Origin: Saccharopolyspora_C sp047200635
GTDB lineage: Bacteria > Actinomycetota > Actinomycetes > Mycobacteriales > Pseudonocardiaceae
Direction: 5' to 3'
Length of the DNA: 64,000 nucleotides
NCBI RefSeq assembly: GCF_047200635.1
Contig: NZ_JBJZOI010000024.1
Span: forward strand, 1-64,000
In this document: positions 18,771 through 26,680 of the stretch, in pieces
How positions within the stretch are numbered: position 1 is the first letter of the stretch
Layout of the letters: the number at the start of each line of letters is the position of its first letter
Notes under the pieces: generated by a model
The model's database searches: none
What the model saw: the letters and a program-made list of their open reading frames with translations, nothing else
What the model was told of the DNA's origin: nothing
Program-made: the position numbers and the translations under genes

Positions 18771-19688
18771 TCACTGCTCGACCCGGACCCAGTCGATCAG
18801 GTACCGGGCGTTCCCGGACTCGATCTTGTCGACCGATTCCTGCGGGAGACCGAAATAGGGCTCGGTCACGCCGTTGACGCCGTTCGGGAACTGCCCGCCG
18901 AGCGCGAAGTTCAGAATCATGAACTGCGGGTCGTCGTAGACCCACGTCCAGCCGTTCTGCTCCATTTCGGCGCGGGTGATCTGGTAGATCTCCTTGTCGT
19001 CGACGGAGAAGGTGAATCCGTCGGTCTGCCAGTCCACCTCGTAGGTGTGCCAGTCGCCGGGGTCCATGCCCTCGAACTGCTGCTGGCCGGCGATCGGGGT
19101 GTCGCCGTTGTACTCGGGGCCGTGCAGCGCGACGCTGGTCCACGGCTCGCCGACGCTCTCCATGACGTCGACCTCGCCGCACTGCGGCCAGGACACCTCG
19201 TCGATGTTCGCGCCCAGCGACCACCAGGCGGGCCAGAGGCCCTGGCTGGTGCCGCCCTCGGGGAGCTTCACCCGGGCCGAGTAGCTGCCGTGGGTGAACT
19301 CGAACTTGTCCTGGGTGTTGACCCGCCCGGACTGGAAGTCGTACGTGTTCCCGTCCGGGGCCTGGAAGCCCGGGGTGCTGCGGGCGTGCAGCGCGAGCGC
19401 GCCGTTGCTGGCGCCGGTCGCGGCGTCGTCGTGGTCGATGTAGATCGTGTCGGGGGAGTTGACGTAAGCCTGCTGCTCCGAGTTCACCGTGGTGAAGTTC
19501 TCCCCGGTGACCTCGACCTTCCACTTGGACTGGTCGAGCTCCTGGCCGGAGAAGTCGTCGAAGAACACCTCGGCCTTCGGCTGGGGCGCGGACTGGGCCG
19601 GCGCGGTGGTGGCCGAAGCGGTGGCGAACGGGAACAGGCAGAGCGCGGCCAGCGTGGTGCCTGCCGCCTTGAAACCGGTTCGGGACAC
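18771..19688 (-). CDS. Secreted glycoside hydrolase family 16 (beta-glucanase/laminarinase type)
   Basis: 305 residues. A Sec signal peptide is visible (residues 1 to about 26, ending TASA). The GH16 active-site motif GEVDVMES places the catalytic pair at Glu172 and Glu177 with Asp174 between. Other sheet residues (WPAWWSLG, DWHTYEVDW, FMILNFALGGQFPNGV) fit endo-beta-1,3- or 1,3-1,4-glucanases. It would cut fungal or plant beta-glucan outside the cell. The GTG has an AAGGAGGG site. A GAGAGCGCTCTC operator lies 30 bases upstream and a LacI-type repressor gene follows on its 5' side, so induction by a sugar is likely. Confidence 0.92.
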   Translation of the reverse strand: MSRTGFKAAGTTLAALCLFPFATASATTAPAQSAPQPKAEVFFDDFSGQELDQSKWKVEVTGENFTTVNSEQQAYVNSPDTIYIDHDDAATGASNGALALHARSTPGFQAPDGNTYDFQSGRVNTQDKFEFTHGSYSARVKLPEGGTSQGLWPAWWSLGANIDEVSWPQCGEVDVMESVGEPWTSVALHGPEYNGDTPIAGQQQFEGMDPGDWHTYEVDWQTDGFTFSVDDKEIYQITRAEMEQNGWTWVYDDPQFMILNFALGGQFPNGVNGVTEPYFGLPQESVDKIESGNARYLIDWVRVEQ

Positions 19689-19717
19689 GGAATCCCTCCT
19701 TCGGGACGTCGAAAGAC

Positions 19718-19729
19718 GAGAGCGCTCTC
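19718..19729. promoter_or_regulatory. LacI-family operator before the GH16 gene
   Basis: GAGAGCGCTCTC is a perfect 12-bp palindrome with the central CG typical of LacI/GalR operators and resembling CebR/BglR-type AGAGCGCTCT sites. It lies between the GH16 start and a likely promoter (TATATCG region near 19770). Confidence 0.75.
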
Positions 19730-19944
19730 AACGGAACAGGCTGCTCACCTGAAACGTTCCGGTAAAGGCTATATCGATGCAGCTGGAAATGATTAGGCCG
19801 ATCGGCTGCTCTTCGGCGCTCAACGGGAGTCGGTCGCGCTATTCGGCAACCCTCCTTGACCGTTATTGCCAGAATTTTGGCGAGAAATGGTCTCGGCGCT
19901 TCCGGCGATCTTGAATTCAATTCGGGAAAAACGGCAACGCGCAT

Positions 19945-20967
19945 TCATGCCGATTCCCGCCGGACGAGTCGCACCGGCAGCACCTCGCGGCCCGGCGCCA
20001 CCCGCTCCCCGGCGATCAGCCGCCGCAGCAGCGCGACCATGTGCGCGGTGCGCAGCGCGGGGTCCTGCCTGATCGTCGTGAGCGGGGGAGAGGTGTGCGG
20101 CGCGATCGTCGGCTGGTCGTCGAAGCCCACCACCGCCACGTCTTCGGGCACCCGGCGGCCCGCCGCGCGCAACGCCCGCAGCGCGCCCGCCGCCATCAGG
20201 TCGTTCGCCGCGAACACCGCGTCCAGGCCGGGCACCCGCTCCAGCAGCGCGGCCATCGCCCGCTCCCCGCCCGGCTCGGTGAAGCCGCCCGGCTCGGCGC
20301 GCAGCGCGGTCGCCGCCTCGTCGGCGCCGGTGGCCTCCCGCCAGCCCGCCAGCCGCTCCAGCCCGGCGTGCTCGTCCTGCGGGCCGGCCACGGTCACCAG
20401 CTCGCGCCTGCCCAGCCCGAGCAGGTGCTCGGTCGCCAGCCTGCCGCCGCCGACGTTGTCGTGATCCACCAGGTGCAGCCCCCGCTCCGGGATCCAGGGG
20501 CGGCCGCCGAACACCACCGGCAGCGGCAGCTGCCGCACCGCCTCCGGCAGCGGGTCCTCGCGGTGCGGGGCCAGCACCAGCGCGCCGTCCACGTGCCCGG
20601 CGGCCAGGTAGCGCGCGATCCGCGCGTGGTCGTCCGGCCGGTGCACCAGGAGGAGCACCAGCTGGCTGTCCACCGCGGACAGGTGCTGGGAGACGGTGCG
20701 CACCGCGGAGGCGAAGAACGGGTCGTCGAAGAACTTGTGCTCCGGTTCCGACAGCACCAGCGCCACGGCCCCGGTGCGCCGGGTGACGAGGGCGCGGGCC
20801 GCCCGGTTCGGCACGTAGCCGAGATCCCGCACCGCGGCCTCGACCAGCTCGCGGGCCTCCGGGCTCACCCGGGGCGAATCGTTGATCACCCGGGACACCG
20901 TCGCCCGGGAGACCCCCGCGCGCACCGCCACGTCCTCCAGCGTGGGCCGCGCCCCGGGCACGCTCAT
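19945..20967 (-). CDS. LacI-family transcriptional repressor
   Basis: 340 residues. The N-terminal HTH (TLEDVAVRAGVSRATVSRVIN, residues 9-29) and hinge are followed by a periplasmic-binding-protein-like ligand domain (VFAANDLMAAGAL, VAVVGFDDQP). It is encoded upstream of and in the same direction as the GH16 glucanase, and the intervening region contains a LacI-type operator. The simplest reading is control of the glucanase by a glucan-derived sugar. The ATG lies at the conventional distance before the HTH. Confidence 0.93.
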   Translation of the reverse strand: MSVPGARPTLEDVAVRAGVSRATVSRVINDSPRVSPEARELVEAAVRDLGYVPNRAARALVTRRTGAVALVLSEPEHKFFDDPFFASAVRTVSQHLSAVDSQLVLLLVHRPDDHARIARYLAAGHVDGALVLAPHREDPLPEAVRQLPLPVVFGGRPWIPERGLHLVDHDNVGGGRLATEHLLGLGRRELVTVAGPQDEHAGLERLAGWREATGADEAATALRAEPGGFTEPGGERAMAALLERVPGLDAVFAANDLMAAGALRALRAAGRRVPEDVAVVGFDDQPTIAPHTSPPLTTIRQDPALRTAHMVALLRRLIAGERVAPGREVLPVRLVRRESA

Positions 20968-21138
20968 CCGCCGCTCCCCCTCCTCCGCGCCCGGCCGCGC
21001 GGAGCTCTCCGGTCCCGGACGTCGGCAGACGTCCTCGACCGATCATGCCGGAACCCGGGGGACCCCGAGCGCGGAACGGGCCCGGAGCCGCGGCCCCGGG
21101 CCCAGCGCCCCGATCCACCCCCGCTCCGCGCCCCCGGG

Positions 21139-21333
21139 TCAGCGCCGCCGCGCGGAGGCGACCAGCAGGAAGATCCCCACCAGAACAGCCAACCCCGCCA
21201 GCGACCACTCGATCCAGAAGTCGTGCGAGCCGCCGAACAGCACCGAGCCCGACACCACCAGCGCCAGCGCTCCCGACACCAGCAGCGGGGTGTCCGGTCC
21301 CCGCCGCGCCTCGTCGCGCACCTCGTCAGCCAC
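21139..21333 (-). CDS. Small two-helix membrane protein
   Basis: 64 residues from a GTG that overlaps the end of the upstream PspC-domain gene by eight bases. Two hydrophobic segments (about 17-34 and 43-60) flank a GGSHDFWIEWS turn; the tail is Arg-rich. No family is recognised. Tight overlap implies co-translation with the PspC-domain gene and a role in the same envelope module. Confidence 0.7.
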   Translation of the reverse strand: MADEVRDEARRGPDTPLLVSGALALVVSGSVLFGGSHDFWIEWSLAGLAVLVGIFLLVASARRR

Positions 21334-22474
21334 GGAGCACCTCCACGTCGCCGTTGTTGACCGCCAGGTGGAGCCGCAGCTGTCCACCGCCGGGACCGTC
21401 TTCACCGGGATCGGCGACGTCCAGCTGGGTCCGGGAGCCGCCGGACTCCCGGTTGCCGAGGCAGTCCGCGGTCCCGTTGTTCGTGATGCAGCGCGCGGAG
21501 GTGTCCAGCCCCGGCGGCAGCAGCACCCGGACCTGGCCGTTGCCGACGCGGGCCTTGGTCTCGACCCGCTCGTCCGGGCCGAGGCGCAACTGCCGCAGGT
21601 CCAGGGTGAGCGTGCCGTTCGAGATGTACGGGTACTCGGGCCGCAGCGCGGCGGGAGCGGTGGCCACGACCTCCTGGTCGCGCGCGGTTGGGGGACCGTC
21701 GGGCTCGCCGTCCCCGATCGCGCCGAGCAGCACGGCCAGCGCTCCCACCGGCAGCGCGCAGGCGATGAGCATCCGGCCGCCGCGCAGGAACGCCGCCGCC
21801 AGCATTCCCGCGCCGAGCACCCCCAGCGCCACCGCCAGCGCGGCCGCCGCGTTCCCGCTCAGCAGCAGCACCACCGCGCAGGCGAGCACCGCCGCGCCGA
21901 TCGCGAGCCAGCTGATCCACGGCCGCTTCGGCGGCTCCGGCTCCGCCTCCGCCGGCGGTTCCGGCAGGTCCCAGGCGAACGGCGCGGCGCCCAGCGGGTC
22001 CCAGCGCGGCGGTTCGGCGGGGGCGGCACCCGGGTAGACCCAGGTGTTCTCGCCGACCGGGGCCGCCTCGGTTCGCGCCGGGGCGGCGGGCGCTCCCTCC
22101 CGCTGGTGCAGCAGGTAGAGCGCGGCCACCGCAGCCGGGAACACCAGCCATCCGTGCGGGTAGAGCATCGGCAGCGCCACGAACAGCCCCAGCAGCACCA
22201 ACGCGGAGAGCCCCAGCACCCGGCGGAGACCGCCGTCCCCCGGGGCGGGCTCCGCCGCGGGAAGCACCGCCCAGAGCGCCAGGTACAGCGCGAGGCCCCC
22301 GCCGCCGGGGATCGTCGCCACGACGAACGCCACCCGCACCAGCACCGGATCGATGTCGTAGCGCCGCCCGATCGCGGTGCACACCCCGGCGAGCTTGCGC
22401 CCCTCCCGAGACCGGGCCGGTCTCGTCTCCCACATCTCGCGCAGGACCGCCCCGGCGCTGTCGTTCCCGTTCAT
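21326..22474 (-). CDS. PspC-domain membrane protein
   Basis: 382 residues. An N-terminal PspC domain (about 23-75: REGRKLAGVCTAIGRRYDIDPVLVRVAF) is followed by several membrane segments, a Pro-rich loop, another four-segment membrane region (about 187-255) and a C-terminal beta-rich domain with repeated short motifs (GTLTLDLRQLRLG, VGNGQVRVLLP), typical of the adhesin-like C-terminal part of actinobacterial PspC sensors. It has no kinase domain. Divergent from a PspC-domain histidine kinase across a 104-base gap, so both probably answer the same envelope signal. Confidence 0.85.
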   Translation of the reverse strand: MNGNDSAGAVLREMWETRPARSREGRKLAGVCTAIGRRYDIDPVLVRVAFVVATIPGGGGLALYLALWAVLPAAEPAPGDGGLRRVLGLSALVLLGLFVALPMLYPHGWLVFPAAVAALYLLHQREGAPAAPARTEAAPVGENTWVYPGAAPAEPPRWDPLGAAPFAWDLPEPPAEAEPEPPKRPWISWLAIGAAVLACAVVLLLSGNAAAALAVALGVLGAGMLAAAFLRGGRMLIACALPVGALAVLLGAIGDGEPDGPPTARDQEVVATAPAALRPEYPYISNGTLTLDLRQLRLGPDERVETKARVGNGQVRVLLPPGLDTSARCITNNGTADCLGNRESGGSRTQLDVADPGEDGPGGGQLRLHLAVNNGDVEVLRG

Positions 22475-22578
22475 GCCCCCACTGTCGACCGATCACCGCC
22501 CGCGGCGCATCGGGGACGCCCCTGAGTCCGGCCCCGGAAGCCCTGGGGCTTCCCCGATGCCCCCGTTCCCGCGCGCGT

Positions 22579-23985
22579 GTGACCATCGACGGCGTGAGAA
22601 CCCGGACCCAGCGCGGTCGAGGCCGCGCGCTCCGCCAGGAGCGGCCCGCCGCCCCGCCGCCCGAGCCCGCTCCGTCGCCCGAGCCCGCTCCGCGCGACGA
22701 GCAGCGGACCCGCACGCACCGGATCCCCGGTACCGCGCAACGGCCCGGCGCCGCCGAGCCGGGGACCCGCGTGCTGCACCGCCGCCGAGGCGGGCGGCTG
22801 GTGGCCGGGGTGTGCAGCGGGCTCGCCGAGCACCTGGGCGTCTCGGTGCTGTGGGTGCGCGCCGCGTTCGCGGTGCTCGCCGCCTTCGGCGGAGCCGGGG
22901 TGCTGGCGTACGGGATGCTGTGGGTCTTCGTGCCGCAGAGCGCGGGCAGCGAGCCGCCGCCCTCGGACCGCGAGCGGCAGCAGGGGCTCGGACTGATCGT
23001 CCTGGGCCTGGGCCTGGCGGTCGCCGTCGGCCTGCTCGGCGTGCTGCCGACCTGGTTCGTCGGCCCGATCGGCGTGGCCCTGGTGGGCGCCGCCGTGGTG
23101 TGGCGGGAGGCCGACGAGTCGCAGCGGCGGCGCTGGCGGGAGGGCGCCCGCTCCGGGGTGGCGGGCGCGCTGCTCGGCGGTGGCGGGCGGGCCGCGATGG
23201 TGCGGATCATCTCCGGCAGCGCGCTCGTGGTGATCGGCGCCGTGGTGTTCCTGGCCGGATCGGCCAGCCTCAACGACCTCCAGTTCGCGCTGCTGTCCAC
23301 GGCGACCGCGCTGGTCGGCGCGGCCGTGCTCACCGTGCCGTGGTGGATGCGGCTGATGCGGGACCTGAACGCGGAGCGCGCCAGCCGGGTCCGCTCCCAG
23401 GAGCGCGCGGAGATCGCCGCGCACCTGCACGACTCGGTGCTGCAGACCCTGGCGCTGATCCAGAAGCAGGCCGGCTCCGAGCGGGAGGTCCGCCGCCTGG
23501 CCCGGGGCCAGGAGCGCGAGCTGCGGAACTGGCTCTACGGCAGGGACGGCTACGGGCGCGGCGAGGACGAGTCCGCGCGGGCGGACGAACCGGCGCGCAC
23601 CCTCTCCGCCGAGCTCACCCGGATCTGCGGCGAGGTGGAGGACTCCTTCGCGATCGAGGTGCAGCGCGTGGTCGTCGGTGACTGCGAGTCCGACGAGCGC
23701 CTCCGCGCCGCGCTGTCCGCGGCCCGGGAAGCCGTGGTGAACGCGGCCAAGCACGCCGGGGTCGCCGAGGTGAGCGTCTACGCGGAGGTCGAGCCCGAGC
23801 AGGTCTCGGTCTTCGTGCGGGACCGGGGAGCGGGATTCGATCCCGACGGCGTGCCCGGCGACCGGCACGGGCTCGCCGACTCGATCAAGGGGAGGATGGA
23901 GCGCAACGGCGGCTCCGCCCGGATCAGGACGGCCCCTGGATCGGGCACCGAGGTGCAGATGACCATGCCGAGGAAGACCAGCTGA
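22579..23985 (+). CDS. PspC-domain sensor histidine kinase
   Basis: 468 residues. A Pro-rich N-terminus, a PspC domain (about 66-120: HRRRGGRLVAGVCSGLAEHLG), several membrane segments, then a HisKA_3 phospho-acceptor helix (ERAEIAAHLHDSVLQTL with His284) and a HATPase_c domain (AAREAVVNAAKHAG N-box, DRGAGFDPDGVPGDRHGL G-boxes). It belongs to the NarL-type kinase group and pairs with the response regulator 31 bases downstream. The start is GTG; a second in-frame GTG lies 15 bases later. Confidence 0.9.
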   Translation: MTIDGVRTRTQRGRGRALRQERPAAPPPEPAPSPEPAPRDEQRTRTHRIPGTAQRPGAAEPGTRVLHRRRGGRLVAGVCSGLAEHLGVSVLWVRAAFAVLAAFGGAGVLAYGMLWVFVPQSAGSEPPPSDRERQQGLGLIVLGLGLAVAVGLLGVLPTWFVGPIGVALVGAAVVWREADESQRRRWREGARSGVAGALLGGGGRAAMVRIISGSALVVIGAVVFLAGSASLNDLQFALLSTATALVGAAVLTVPWWMRLMRDLNAERASRVRSQERAEIAAHLHDSVLQTLALIQKQAGSEREVRRLARGQERELRNWLYGRDGYGRGEDESARADEPARTLSAELTRICGEVEDSFAIEVQRVVVGDCESDERLRAALSAAREAVVNAAKHAGVAEVSVYAEVEPEQVSVFVRDRGAGFDPDGVPGDRHGLADSIKGRMERNGGSARIRTAPGSGTEVQMTMPRKTS

Positions 23986-24016
23986 TGTTCCGGCCGCGGC
24001 CGGTGGAGGAGGCGTC

Positions 24017-24685
24017 ATGAGCAGCGACCCGACGGTCCCGGTCCGGGTGTTCCTGGTCGACGACCACGCCCTGTTCCGCTCCGGGGTGCGCGCCGAGCTC
24101 GCCACCGCGGCCGACCAGGTCGAGGTGGTGGGCGAGGCCGGGTCGGTCGGCGAGGCCGTCGCGGGCATCGCGCACCACGAGCCGCAGGTGGTGCTGCTCG
24201 ACGTGCACATGCCGGACGGCGGTGGTGCGGAGGTGCTGCGCCGCGTGCGGCCCGAGCGGCCGGACGTGGTCTTCCTGGCGCTGTCGGTCTCGGACGCGGC
24301 GGAGGACGTGATCGCGGTGATCCGCGGTGGGGCCCGGGGCTACGTCACCAAGACCATCTCCGGGCGGGAGCTCGCCGACGCCGTGCGCCAGGTCGCGGCG
24401 GGAGATCCGGTCTTCTCGCCCCGCCTGGCGGGCTTCGTGCTGGACGCCTTCGCGCAGGGGCCGAACTCGGCGCCGGTCGGGGACCCGGAGCTGGACCTGC
24501 TCACCCCGCGCGAGCGGGACGTGCTGCGGTTGCTCGCGCGGGGTTACGCCTACAAGGAGATCGCCTCCGAGCTGTTCATCTCGGTGAAGACGGTGGAGAC
24601 CCACGTGTCGAGCGTGCTCCGCAAGACGCAGCTGTCGAACCGCTACGAGCTGTCCCGCTGGGCCACCGACCGCCGCCTGGTGTGA
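24017..24685 (+). CDS. NarL/LuxR-family response regulator
   Basis: 222 residues. A complete receiver domain (acidic pair near 15-16, phosphoacceptor Asp62 in VVLLDVHMPDG, Lys in GYVTKTISG) is followed by a LuxR HTH (LTPRERDVLRLLARGYAYKEIASELF, SVKTVETHVSSVLRKT). Strong GGAGGAGG ribosome site at 24005-24012. Cognate partner of the PspC-domain kinase just upstream. Its TGA abuts the stop of the convergent transporter gene with no gap. Target genes unknown; the divergent PspC-domain pair is the obvious candidate. Confidence 0.93.
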   Translation: MSSDPTVPVRVFLVDDHALFRSGVRAELATAADQVEVVGEAGSVGEAVAGIAHHEPQVVLLDVHMPDGGGAEVLRRVRPERPDVVFLALSVSDAAEDVIAVIRGGARGYVTKTISGRELADAVRQVAAGDPVFSPRLAGFVLDAFAQGPNSAPVGDPELDLLTPRERDVLRLLARGYAYKEIASELFISVKTVETHVSSVLRKTQLSNRYELSRWATDRRLV

Positions 24686-25636
24686 TCACTTCATCGGGTG
24701 CTCGGTGGCCGCCCGGGAGTAGGCGCGCGCCGCGACCCGGTCCAGGCGCGGTGACCGGGAGGACGCGGCGCGTCGGCGGTTCAGGGCCACCCCGGCCAGG
24801 ACCAGCGCCATGCCCAGCAGCACCCGCCAGCCGAGCCGCTCGTCGAGCACCAGGGTGCCGAGCAGCACCGAGACCACCGGCATCAGGTAGGTGACGGTGG
24901 AGGCGGCCGTGGGGCCCTCGTCGGCGATGAGCCGGTAGTTCAGCGCGAAGCCCACTCCGGTGCCGAACACCCCGAGCACCGCCACCGCCAGCAGCGGCAG
25001 TGGTGCGAACCGCACGGCGGGCAGCCCGTCCAGCGGCAGCGCCAGCGCGGCGATCCCGGTTGCCGCCGTGAGCTGCATGGCCGCCAGGGCCAGCGGCGCG
25101 GGCGCCCCGGGCCTGCCCGCCAGGTTCCGGCCGATGTGCACGTAGGCGACGCCGTAGCTGGCGGCGGCGCCGAGGCAGGCGAGCACCCCGAGCCCCGCCG
25201 CGGCCCCGTGCCACGGTGCTGAGATCAGCAGCGCCCCGGCGAACCCGAGGCCCAGCCCGGCCAACGCGCGCGGCGGCAGCCGCCGCTGCGTCCCGGCGAC
25301 GTAGCCGATGAGCACCGTCCACAGCGGAGTCGTCGCGTTCAGCGCCCCGGCCAGCCCGGAGTCCACGGTGCGCTCGCCGATGCCCAGCAGCGCCCAGGGC
25401 AGCGCGCTGGCGAACAGCCCCGCGACCGCGACGTGCAGCCAGAGCCGCCGGTCCCCGCCGGGCCGGGCACCGCGCAGCGCGCAGAGCAGCAGCAGCACGG
25501 TCGCGCCCAGCGCGATCCGGGTGAAGGCGACTTGCACGGGCGACAGCGCACCGAGCGCGACCTTGATCAGCAGGAAGCTCGCGCCCCACAGCAGCGCCAG
25601 CGCGCCGAGCCGCAGGTAGCTGGCCGGATGAGTCAT
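24686..25636 (-). CDS. EamA/DMT-family transporter
   Basis: 316 residues with about ten membrane segments in two EamA repeats (ALALLWGASFLLIKVALG at the start; GVGFALNYRLIADEGPTAAS in the second half). The family exports amino acids and other small metabolites. GAGAGGACG precedes the ATG. It is divergent from a LysR gene across a 138-base AT-rich gap, the classic arrangement for a LysR-controlled exporter, so it is probably induced by its substrate. Substrate cannot be told from sequence. Confidence 0.9.
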   Translation of the reverse strand: MTHPASYLRLGALALLWGASFLLIKVALGALSPVQVAFTRIALGATVLLLLCALRGARPGGDRRLWLHVAVAGLFASALPWALLGIGERTVDSGLAGALNATTPLWTVLIGYVAGTQRRLPPRALAGLGLGFAGALLISAPWHGAAAGLGVLACLGAAASYGVAYVHIGRNLAGRPGAPAPLALAAMQLTAATGIAALALPLDGLPAVRFAPLPLLAVAVLGVFGTGVGFALNYRLIADEGPTAASTVTYLMPVVSVLLGTLVLDERLGWRVLLGMALVLAGVALNRRRAASSRSPRLDRVAARAYSRAATEHPMK

Positions 25637-25774
25637 CGTCGTCCTCTCGGAGCCCCCGCCGGGGCGGGGGAGTGGGTGGCGGTGCGGCCGCGAGCTCCAC
25701 GATCCGCGCCGGAACGAGTAAGGACAAGCGAAATAAAATAAAGTGATCTTTCAGGTTTGCTGTAGTGTTGGGTC
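25637..25774. promoter_or_regulatory. Divergent control region of the EamA and LysR genes
   Basis: Contains an AT-rich island (25728-25755, unusual here) with GAAA and TTTC ends and AAAG-TGAT-CTTT inside, fitting a LysR T-N11-A type site. TAGTGT at 25762-25767 is eight bases before the LysR GTG, suggesting a nearly leaderless LysR mRNA. Confidence 0.45.
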
Positions 25775-26671
25775 GTGCTCGACGTTCGCCGAATGCAAGT
25801 CCTCCGCGCCGTCGTCAGCGGCGGTTCGATCAGCAGCGCCGCTGCCAACCTCGGCTACACGCCCTCGGCGATCAGCCAGCAGATCGCGACCCTGGAACGC
25901 GAGGCGGGCACTCCGCTGCTGGAGAAGGCCGGCCGCGGGGTGCGGCCCACGCCGGCCGGTCGGCTGCTCGCCGAGCGCGCCACCGAGCTCGCCGGGCTGC
26001 TCGCCGACGCCGAGGCCGAGCTGGCCGACCTGCGCGCCGGGCGCACCGGCCTGCTGCGGCTGCGGTACTTCAACACCGCCGGTGTCGGTCTCATCCCGCC
26101 CGCGGTGGCGAAGTTCCGCGCCGAGCACCCCGAGGTGCGCCTGGAGCTCAAGATGATCGATGAGGGAATCCTGGGCGAGGTCGCCACCGGCGAGGCCGAC
26201 CTCGCGGTGATCGTCGTCGGCCGGGAGGTGCCGCGGGCGCGCGGCGTGCGGGTCGAGCACCTCGTCGACGATCCGTACCAGGTGGTGCTGCCGCAGGGTC
26301 ATCCGCTGTGCGAGCAGCAGGAACTCGACCTGGTCCAACTCGCGGCCGAATCCTGGGTGCTGGGGGAGGCGCTGGGCGGCGGGCCCTGCGCGGAGTCGCA
26401 GCGGGAGGCCTTCGACGCGGCCGGGTTCACGCCCCGGGTCGCGCTGGAGACCGGCGGGGACTACTCGGCCCAGGGGTTCGTCGCCGCCGGACTGGGAGTG
26501 GGCCTGCAACCGCGGCTCGCGCTCGGCGTGCTGCACCCGGGGGTCGTGGTCCGCCCGCTGCGCCACCCGGAACCGGTCCGCCGCCTGCACGTCGCGATCC
26601 GCGAGACCGTCGCCGCCCAGCCGGCCACCCGTGCCCTGCTCGCGGCCCTCGCGGGGGTCGCGCGAGCGTGA
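25775..26671 (+). CDS. LysR-family regulator
   Basis: 298 residues. N-terminal winged HTH (DVRRMQVLRAVVSGGSIS, AAANLGYTPSAISQQIATLE) and a LysR substrate domain (about 85-290: GLLRLRYFNTAGVGLIPPAVAKF). It is divergent from the EamA exporter and probably regulates it. GTG start with a -10-like box just upstream. It converges on the kinase gene with only nine bases between stops. Confidence 0.93.
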   Translation: MLDVRRMQVLRAVVSGGSISSAAANLGYTPSAISQQIATLEREAGTPLLEKAGRGVRPTPAGRLLAERATELAGLLADAEAELADLRAGRTGLLRLRYFNTAGVGLIPPAVAKFRAEHPEVRLELKMIDEGILGEVATGEADLAVIVVGREVPRARGVRVEHLVDDPYQVVLPQGHPLCEQQELDLVQLAAESWVLGEALGGGPCAESQREAFDAAGFTPRVALETGGDYSAQGFVAAGLGVGLQPRLALGVLHPGVVVRPLRHPEPVRRLHVAIRETVAAQPATRALLAALAGVARA

Positions 26672-26680
26672 GGCGCGGTC

